Shown piece after piece: positions 8,319 to 13,352 of a DNA stretch of 13,352 nt. The translations under genes and the position numbers were made by a program. Location of the stretch: NCBI GenBank assembly GCA_027349615.1, contig DAIEML010000040.1, positions 1 through 13,352 on the forward strand. The letters are read 5' to 3'. The notes beneath the pieces were generated by a model. That model was given only the letters and a program-made list of their open reading frames with translations, ran no database searches and was not told the origin of the DNA. Every line of letters begins with the position of its first letter. Position 1 is the first letter of the stretch. Origin of the DNA: Ignavibacteriales bacterium (lineage in GTDB: Bacteria; Bacteroidota; Ignavibacteria; Ignavibacteriales; Ignavibacteriaceae).

Positions 8319-8321
8319 AAA

Positions 8322-8780
8322 TTAAAGGTCATAAGTTTCAATTAATTTTTTTACTTGTTTTTCAATGTCCCAGTTTTCTTTTATTGACATAAACGCATTT
8401 AAAGAAATATTGTTTCGTAACTCGTTATTAATAATTAATTTATTTAAAACTTCAGCTAATTCAAACTCATTTTCCGGATCAAATAAAAATCCATTGATCC
8501 CATTTTGAATAATTTCCGGAATACCGCCAACTTTACTTCCCACCACTGGTAAATGAGCTGCGCAGGCTTCCATAATAGCCAGCGAAATTCCTTCCATTCT
8601 TGAAGGATGGACGTAAACATCGCAAGCAGATAAAATATCAAAAATATCCATCCTCTTACCCAACCAAATATAAATATCAGAACTGTTTAATTTTTCTTTT
8701 TGTAAAGATTTAAGTGTTGGATCATATTCGATAGTTAAATTATTTTCAGATCGCAATCCACCAAGAGGATTATCAAAAAA
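8322..8780 (-). pseudogene. GT4-type glycosyltransferase remnant, C-terminal half only
   Basis: The open frame runs from an in-frame stop at 8781-8783 to TAA at 8322. It codes about 150 residues; a full GT4 enzyme has roughly 350-400. What remains is the nucleotide-sugar-binding C-terminal half: IYIWLGKRMD, DILSACDVYVHPS, then EGISLAIME with both glutamates of the EX7E motif, ACAAHLPVVGSKVGGIPEII and NGINGFLFDPEN. The N-terminal acceptor-binding domain and the first part of the second Rossmann fold are missing, and I see no trace of them upstream in any frame. There is no ATG before residue 36 of the conserved part; the only early start candidate is a TTG at 8756 with poorly spaced purines. 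It is convergent with the response regulator. Most likely a truncated, dead gene. The retained half is well preserved, so the loss may be recent, or the fragment may still be expressed. Confidence 0.75.
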
Positions 8781-8783
8781 TTA

Positions 8784-9061
8784 TTTAAATTATATTTATA
8801 TACAAATATCCTGGTAGATTTGATTACAAGGTTATAGGGACATTTACAACTCACATCTTATAATTTTTTAATATTTACTGATTTTCAATCAACAAAATGA
8901 AAATTCAAAATCTTAATCCATATTAAAGTTTCAGAAAATAGGTAAATAAACATGATGTTGTAAGATTATTCCTGATTGTGCCTGCAAATTCTTAAATATA
9001 ATTTTAGCCCAAGAAAAAAGAATCTATTGTTTGATTCGAAAATAAATATTTAATTTTTTTT
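8784..9061. other. Non-coding stretch between glycosyltransferase remnant and receiver gene
   Basis: About 280 AT-rich bases with stops in all frames. I see no missing 5' part of the glycosyltransferase, no inverted-repeat ends of an insertion sequence, no tRNA and no convincing promoter. It probably contains the promoter of the gene at 9071. Confidence 0.5.
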
Positions 9062-9065
9062 GAGG
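9062..9065 (+). promoter_or_regulatory. Shine-Dalgarno site of the receiver-domain gene
   Basis: GAGG five bases before the ATG at 9071 supports that start. Confidence 0.55.
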
Positions 9066-9070
9066 CATAT

Positions 9071-9454
9071 ATGAAAGCTTTAAGAATTCTGCTGGTGGAA
9101 GATAATTTTAATTTCAGAAACTCTGCAATCAAATTCATTAATTCTAATTTACGATTTGAAGTTTTATCATGGGTCTCCTCTGGTGAAGAAGCTATTAAAA
9201 GAATTGAAGCAAACGGGCTCGATTTAATTTTGATGGATATTTCTATGGATGGAATAAATGGAATTGAAGCGGCAAAAAGAATAAGAACATTAAATAAATC
9301 AATCAAAATTATTCTTCTTACAATGACTGATAATATCGAATATAAACAAGAAGCAATGGCTGCGGGTGCAAATGATTTTATCCCTAAAGTAGAATTTTCA
9401 GATAAACTTATTCCCACAATCAATAATATGTTTAGTGGTTATCAAACCATATAA
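9071..9454 (+). CDS. Stand-alone receiver-domain response regulator (CheY-like, NarL-type receiver)
   Basis: A 127-residue protein that is one receiver domain and nothing else. E10-D11 supply the acidic pocket, D56 in LILMDISMDG is the phosphorylation site, T84 in IILLTMTDN is the switch residue and K106 in DFIPK is the conserved lysine, so phosphorylation chemistry should work. The helix-4/strand-5 region (EAMAAGANDF) resembles NarL-family receivers rather than chemotaxis CheY. No helix-turn-helix follows in any frame before the next gene, so it is either a genuine single-domain regulator acting by protein contact or phosphate relay, or an old NarL-type regulator that lost its output domain. 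No kinase gene is adjacent; the kinase at 5392-7617 is about 1.5 kb upstream and already has a partner. The start is supported by GAGG. Confidence 0.9.
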   Translation: MKALRILLVEDNFNFRNSAIKFINSNLRFEVLSWVSSGEEAIKRIEANGLDLILMDISMDGINGIEAAKRIRTLNKSIKIILLTMTDNIEYKQEAMAAGANDFIPKVEFSDKLIPTINNMFSGYQTI

Positions 9455-9715
9455 AAACTTGGATATTATATAAACAATTTAAAACTCTTTGTTGTTTTCA
9501 GTCTAAAATAAGTTTATCGCAAAAGTTATAATTTGAATTTGTTGCTAAAATCAAAATTTTTTAGTAATCCACGAATATGAGGTAGTAAAAGAAAAAATAT
9601 AATATTTTCACTTATGGACTGCGATCTAAAATTAATTGTTTTATAAAAAATCCTTCACAATTGACATTTCCAGCCCTGTCTTGATTTTCTTTCCTTCTAA
9701 AGATAAGTTTGAGCA

Positions 9716-11863
9716 ATGATTTTCTTAAACCCTGCTGTATTATTTGGGCTTTTAGCCGCTTCAATTCCGGTTTTAATTCATCTTTTGAATTTAAGGAAGC
9801 TGAAACGTATTGAATTCAGTACGCTCGCTTTTCTTAAAGAGCTTCAGAAGAATAAAATCCGCAAGATTAAGCTGAAGCAATGGCTGTTACTTGCCCTAAG
9901 AATTTTGATAATTCTTTTTCTTGTTACTGCTTTTGCGCGCCCCACTTTAAAAGGAGTTGCAATCGGCGGAACAACTTCGGCGGCAAAAACTACTGCCGTG
10001 TTCATTCTCGATAATACCCCAAGCATGTCCGTTGTTGATGCTAAGGGTTCTTATTTCAATCAAGCAAAAGCTGCAATTAAGGAATTGCTTAATCAGCTTC
10101 AAGAAGGCGATGATGCCGCACTCGTTTTAGTTTCCGATCACAGCAATGATGAAATTAAAACGACAACTAATTTAGCAGATTTTCAAAAACAAATTGATGA
10201 ATCAAAAATTTCTGATGCAAGCGGTTACTTGAACAGCGCAATAATCAAAGCGGCAAAAATTGTTTCGCAGTCTCAAAACTTTAACAAAGAAATTTATATC
10301 CTTTCCGATTTTCAGCAGGGAAGATTAGCAGATAAAGGTTCTCTTTCAGATCTTAGCCAATTGTTAAATGATAAAGTTAGAATTTATTCTTTTGATTTTG
10401 CCGGCAAAGAAGTTTTCAATATCGGCATTGATGATTTAAAATTGAATACACAAATATTTGAATCAAATAAGCCTGTCAATTTTGCCGCAACAGTTACAAA
10501 TTATTCTTCACAGTCTGTCAGTAATCTTGTTGTTTCACTTTTTATAAATGGCGAAAGAAACGCACAGCAGAGTGTTTCGCTAAATGCAGGTGAAAGTAAA
10601 ATCGTTTCATTGGAAGCTCCGGTAAACGTAACCGGTTATGTTAATGCTTTTGCAGAAATTGAAGATGATGAAATTTTGCAGGACAACAAAAGGTTTGTAG
10701 ATTTTTATATTCCCAAAGAAATTCCGGTTCTTGTGCTGACAGACGATCCTTCTGATTCACGTTTTGTTAATTTTGCTCTGACTGCCGCAAACTCTTCAAA
10801 CGGAAATGATGGCGGTTCATTAAAAATTACTCAAAGAAATTTATCGGAAGTTGGAAGTATAAACTTATCTCAATTCGATGTAATTTTAATCATTGGTTCG
10901 GAAAACATTCCAGGCGGAATAGATCGATTAAATTCTTTTGCCGATAACGGCGGAGGCATTCTTCTTATGCCTGGTTCAAAATCAACATTGCAGAATTTTC
11001 AGAAACTAACGAATGGGTTAAATATTCCATCACCAGTTGGCACAGTCGGCAGCATTAATTCAACTGCTAATGAATTTAAATTTGATAAAGTTGATTTCAA
11101 CCATCCGGTTTTCCAGGATATTTTTACAAGTAAAGAAAAGAAGAATGTTGAGTCGCCTTCAATTTATTATTACTTCAAAATAAATCCGGAAGGCAAAGGC
11201 GAAAATATTGTTTCACTCGTCGATGGATCATCTTTCCTAAGCGGATATAAATTAGGAAAAGGAAAATTATTTTTGTTCAACACAGCGCCTGTGCCTAGCT
11301 GGAGCAGCTTTCCCGTAAAAAGCATTTTTGCACCATTGATGAACAAATCAATTTATTATCTTGCATCAAAAGATCAGTCGGAAAATAATTATCTTGCCGG
11401 CAGCACGGTTCTAATTGATCTGAAAAATAATACTTCCCCACAAATAAAAATTATCAGGCCGGATAAATCGGAAGATTATGTTAATTTTCAAGATCAGCCG
11501 GATAAAAATTATTATGAATATAAAAGAACTGATCTTGCTGGCAATTATAAAGTTTATGCCGGCTCCGGATCTACTAAAGATAATACCGGTTTAATTAATG
11601 AGTTCTCGGTTAATGAAGATCCGTTGGAATCGGTTACAAAATATCTTTCAGTAAATGACTTTGAAAATTATTTGAAGCAAATTAATTTCAAAGGAAAATT
11701 TATTAATGTAGATAAGAATGAAGATCCTGCAAAAATTGTAATGCAGTCACGATTTGGTTCGGAGCTTTGGAGATATTTCTTACTAATTGCAATTCTATTA
11801 GCACTTGTAGAAATGGCTGTTGCAAGGAACGCTAAAAAAGAATTAGTTGAAACAACAAAATAA
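9716..11863 (+). CDS. BatA-like membrane protein with von Willebrand factor A domain
   Basis: A 715-residue inner-membrane protein. The N-terminus is the BatA/aerotolerance family signature: a first membrane segment (about 4-24, FLNPAVLFGLLAASIPVLIH), a basic cytoplasmic loop (RKLKRIEFSTLAFL and KNKIRKIKLKQ) and a second membrane segment (about 55-74) ending in ARP. The VWA domain starts near residue 92 and has its metal site as D99-x-T101-x-S103, with Thr where Ser is usual. Later come beta-sandwich segments and a glutamine-amidotransferase-like fold (about 340-440: FDVILIIGSENIPGG, GGGILLMPG). A last membrane helix (about 686-702) is followed by a short basic tail, so the large middle part probably faces the periplasm. 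Family role: cell-envelope or stress-related, usually next to MoxR ATPase and DUF58 genes; neither is in this window. There is only a weak ribosome site (GAG) before the ATG. Confidence 0.87.
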   Translation: MIFLNPAVLFGLLAASIPVLIHLLNLRKLKRIEFSTLAFLKELQKNKIRKIKLKQWLLLALRILIILFLVTAFARPTLKGVAIGGTTSAAKTTAVFILDNTPSMSVVDAKGSYFNQAKAAIKELLNQLQEGDDAALVLVSDHSNDEIKTTTNLADFQKQIDESKISDASGYLNSAIIKAAKIVSQSQNFNKEIYILSDFQQGRLADKGSLSDLSQLLNDKVRIYSFDFAGKEVFNIGIDDLKLNTQIFESNKPVNFAATVTNYSSQSVSNLVVSLFINGERNAQQSVSLNAGESKIVSLEAPVNVTGYVNAFAEIEDDEILQDNKRFVDFYIPKEIPVLVLTDDPSDSRFVNFALTAANSSNGNDGGSLKITQRNLSEVGSINLSQFDVILIIGSENIPGGIDRLNSFADNGGGILLMPGSKSTLQNFQKLTNGLNIPSPVGTVGSINSTANEFKFDKVDFNHPVFQDIFTSKEKKNVESPSIYYYFKINPEGKGENIVSLVDGSSFLSGYKLGKGKLFLFNTAPVPSWSSFPVKSIFAPLMNKSIYYLASKDQSENNYLAGSTVLIDLKNNTSPQIKIIRPDKSEDYVNFQDQPDKNYYEYKRTDLAGNYKVYAGSGSTKDNTGLINEFSVNEDPLESVTKYLSVNDFENYLKQINFKGKFINVDKNEDPAKIVMQSRFGSELWRYFLLIAILLALVEMAVARNAKKELVETTK

Positions 11864-11882
11864 AATATATAAATAATGCAGC

Positions 11883-11902
11883 ACAGGCATTTGTCTGTTT
11901 TA
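11883..11902 (+). terminator. Possible weak terminator after the BatA-like gene
   Basis: ACAGGC (11883-11888) and GTCTGT (11893-11898) form six pairs, one of them G-T, with a four-base loop, followed by TTTTA. It lies 20 bases beyond the stop at 11863. The stem is short, so some readthrough into hflX would be expected. Confidence 0.35.
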
Positions 11903-11967
11903 TACGAGTGGACATTATCATAGTTTTTATTAATTTATTACTTAGGTAAAAGAAAAAATTTAAGAGA

Positions 11968-13230
11968 ATGATAGAAATACCAAGACAAGTAAATGAACGC
12001 GCAATTTTAGTTGCTTTGAATACTAGGGAAATCAGCAGGGAATTAGTTGAAGAACATCTTTCGGAACTTGAAGAGCTTGCAATAACGGCCGGTGCAGAAA
12101 CTATTCTGAAAATTATCCAGGAAAAATATGCAATTGATCCCGCTTTCTACATTGGCAAAGGTAAAGCTGAAGAGTTAGTTTATCTTGCTGAGACAAACGA
12201 TGTTAATCTAATTATTTTTGACGATGATCTTTCACCTGTACAGGTAAGGAATCTTGAAAGATTAATTAAAAAAAAAATTGTAGACCGCAGCGGACTCATT
12301 CTTGATATTTTTGCATCGCGAGCAAAAACAAAAGAAGCAAAAACTCAAGTCGAACTTGCGCAGCTTCAATATTTATTGCCAAGATTAACTAGGGCTTGGA
12401 CGCACCTTTCCAAACAGTACGGCGGTATTGGAACGAAAGGTCCCGGCGAAACTCAAATTGAAACTGACCGAAGAATAATTAGAACAAGAATTGGACAGCT
12501 AAAAGAGAAGCTTGAAAAAATTGAATCGCAGAGAATAACTCAAAGCCAGGGCAGAAAAGATTTAACCAGAATTTCTTTGGTGGGTTACACAAACGCCGGA
12601 AAATCAACTTTATTCAATTTGCTGACAAGCTCAAGTGTTTTTGCCGAAAATAAACTTTTTGCAACACTCGATTCAACAACGCGGTCATTCGAAATTGAGC
12701 ACGGCGAAAAACTTTTACTCAGTGATACAGTTGGATTTATCCGCAAGCTGCCTCCGCATTTGGTTGCTTCATTTAAAAGCACTTTAAATGAAGTTCGTGA
12801 TGCAGATATTATTCTTCATGTCGTTGATCTTTCCCATCCGTTTTACGAAGATCATATCAGAGTTGTTGATCAAACGCTGAAAGAACTAGGCTGCGATAAA
12901 GAAAATATAATTAGAATTTTTAACTAGGTTGATTTAGTTTCTGAAAAAAATAAAATTCATGCAGTCAAAGATAAATACGGGAAAAGCATAATCATTTCTG
13001 CACAAAGAGGAATTAATATTTCCGGATTGAAAGAAAAATTAACTGAAGTTATTGAAGAATCATTTGTTGAAGAAAAAGTCGCACTTGATCTTACTGAATC
13101 AAAAAAAGCGGCTTCAATTCATTCGATGGCAAAGGTGCTTTCTACAAAATATGATAATAAATCCGTTCACATAACTTATCGAGCAAGAAAAGAAAATTCG
13201 GAAAAAATAAAGAAAATAATTTATGGCTAA
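11968..13230 (+). CDS. hflX: GTPase HflX, reading frame interrupted by one in-frame TAG at the G4 lysine
   Basis: The full frame has 420 codons before TAA at 13228, a normal HflX length. Family role: a GTPase that binds the 50S subunit and splits stalled or hibernating ribosomes. Visible parts: N-terminal HflX domain (about 15-110, FYIGKGKAEEL, IIFDDDLSPVQVRNLE), the signature GGIGTKGPGETQIETDRR at 152-169, a coiled coil (about 170-195), then the G domain with G1 GYTNAGKST (206-214), G2 TLDSTTR, G3 DTVGF (253-257) and G5 SAQ (344-346). At G4 the sequence reads N319, TAG (12925-12927), V321, D322, where NKVD is expected: the lysine codon AAG has become TAG by one base. Downstream sequence stays in the same frame and is good HflX to the end. 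If TAG stops translation, the 319-residue product lacks G4, G5 and the C-terminal domain and should be inactive. There is no clear Shine-Dalgarno at the ATG. The end overlaps hutH. Confidence 0.93.
12925..12927 (+). other. In-frame TAG codon replacing the G4 lysine of HflX
   Basis: The frame runs ATT TTT AAC TAG GTT GAT. With lysine at the TAG this reads I-F-N-K-V-D, the expected guanine-specificity motif. Seen directly: the frame is unbroken before and after. A nonsense change (AAG to TAG), a sequencing or consensus error, or suppression are the options. Confidence 0.9.
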
Positions 13231-13352
13231 TAAAATAATCATTGATGGCTCATCACTTACTTTAGATCAAATCGAATATTTCCTGCATGAAAATCCTGAT
13301 ATTATTATTTCAAAAGATTCTATTGCCCGCATAAAAAAGTCTCGTGCTTTAG
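13223..13352 (+). CDS. hutH: Histidine ammonia-lyase (HutH), N-terminal part, cut by window end
   Basis: An open frame from ATG 13223 continues off the window (43 codons seen). The protein opens with IIIDGSSLTLDQIEYFL and later IARIKKSRAL, which matches the start of aromatic amino-acid ammonia-lyases (strand plus helix, ending in the K/R-x-SR-x-x-V segment). The first step of histidine degradation, deamination to urocanate, is the likely role; phenylalanine or tyrosine lyases share this N-terminus, and the catalytic Ala-Ser-Gly lies outside the window. The ATG overlaps the last eight bases of the hflX frame (ATGGCTAA), implying translational coupling, and no Shine-Dalgarno is visible. A premature stop in hflX about 300 bases upstream could therefore lower hutH translation. 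Confidence 0.8.
   Translation, partial: MANKIIIDGSSLTLDQIEYFLHENPDIIISKDSIARIKKSRAL

Noticed and set aside
8737..8762. Similarity between the segment around 8745-8760 (minus strand) and 9611-9635 (plus strand), both with a GCGATCT core, as a possible mobile-element end.
   Set aside because: The match is short, imperfect and AT-rich outside the core; there is no transposase or target duplication.
9030..9061. A Bacteroidota-type promoter (TTTG, 19 bases, TANNTTTG) before the receiver gene.
   Set aside because: The -7 element does not fit and the stretch runs directly into the ribosome site, leaving no room for a leader.
9661..9689. A perfect TTGACA as -35 box for the BatA-like gene.
   Set aside because: No TATAAT-like -10 stands 16-18 bases downstream, so a single hexamer in AT-rich DNA is not enough.
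12925..12927. Genome-wide reassignment of TAG to an amino acid as the cause of the hflX interruption.
   Set aside because: The T9SS-tail gene ends with TAG at 147-149, exactly after the family-typical last residues KMLLLK, so TAG works as a stop in this genome. A site-specific readthrough is not excluded.
13027..13230. A separate small gene starting at TTG 13027.
   Set aside because: It is in frame with hflX and codes the normal C-terminal part of HflX after G5. It is the downstream piece of the interrupted gene.

Overview
The window is AT-rich bacterial DNA that most likely comes from the Ignavibacteria/Bacteroidota-Chlorobiota side of the tree. The main evidence is a type IX secretion (Por) C-terminal sorting domain with the NYPNPFNP signature, a beta-helix protein ending in a Bacteroidota-style dockerin-like tail, and a BatA-type von Willebrand protein. 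No species name can be supported from the sequence alone. There are no tRNA, rRNA, CRISPR or insertion-sequence features.

Left third (1-5391), minus strand: two genes in one apparent operon, read from 5048 down to 147 and closed by a strong intrinsic terminator near position 50-91. The first gene encodes a 1254-residue exported protein made of two related right-handed beta-helix (choice-of-anchor Q type) domains, two fibronectin-III repeats between them, a conserved C-terminal module and two EF-hand-like dockerin loops. The second encodes a 362-residue protein with a cohesin-like domain and a T9SS sorting tail. The pair looks like a possible cohesin/dockerin set in which only the cohesin-like partner carries the secretion/anchoring tail. 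The leader of the first gene can fold so that its Shine-Dalgarno sequence is paired.

Middle (5392-9454): a two-component system on the plus strand, made of a soluble histidine kinase with four PAS-like domains and a NarL/LuxR-type response regulator 23 to 29 bases downstream. Convergent with it, and separated by only three bases between the stop codons, is the C-terminal half of a GT4-type glycosyltransferase that has lost its N-terminal half. A stand-alone receiver-domain protein (CheY-like, no output domain) follows after a non-coding stretch.

Right third (9716-13352), plus strand: a BatA-like membrane VWA protein, then the ribosome-associated GTPase HflX, then the first 43 codons of a histidine ammonia-lyase (hutH) that starts inside the last codons of hflX. 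The hflX frame holds an in-frame TAG exactly where the lysine of the G4 motif NKxD should be. Everything before and after this codon is intact HflX sequence in the same frame. This is the most striking anomaly in the window. It could be a point nonsense mutation, a consensus error or a readthrough site. Genome-wide reassignment of TAG is unlikely because another gene here ends with TAG at its family-typical last residue.
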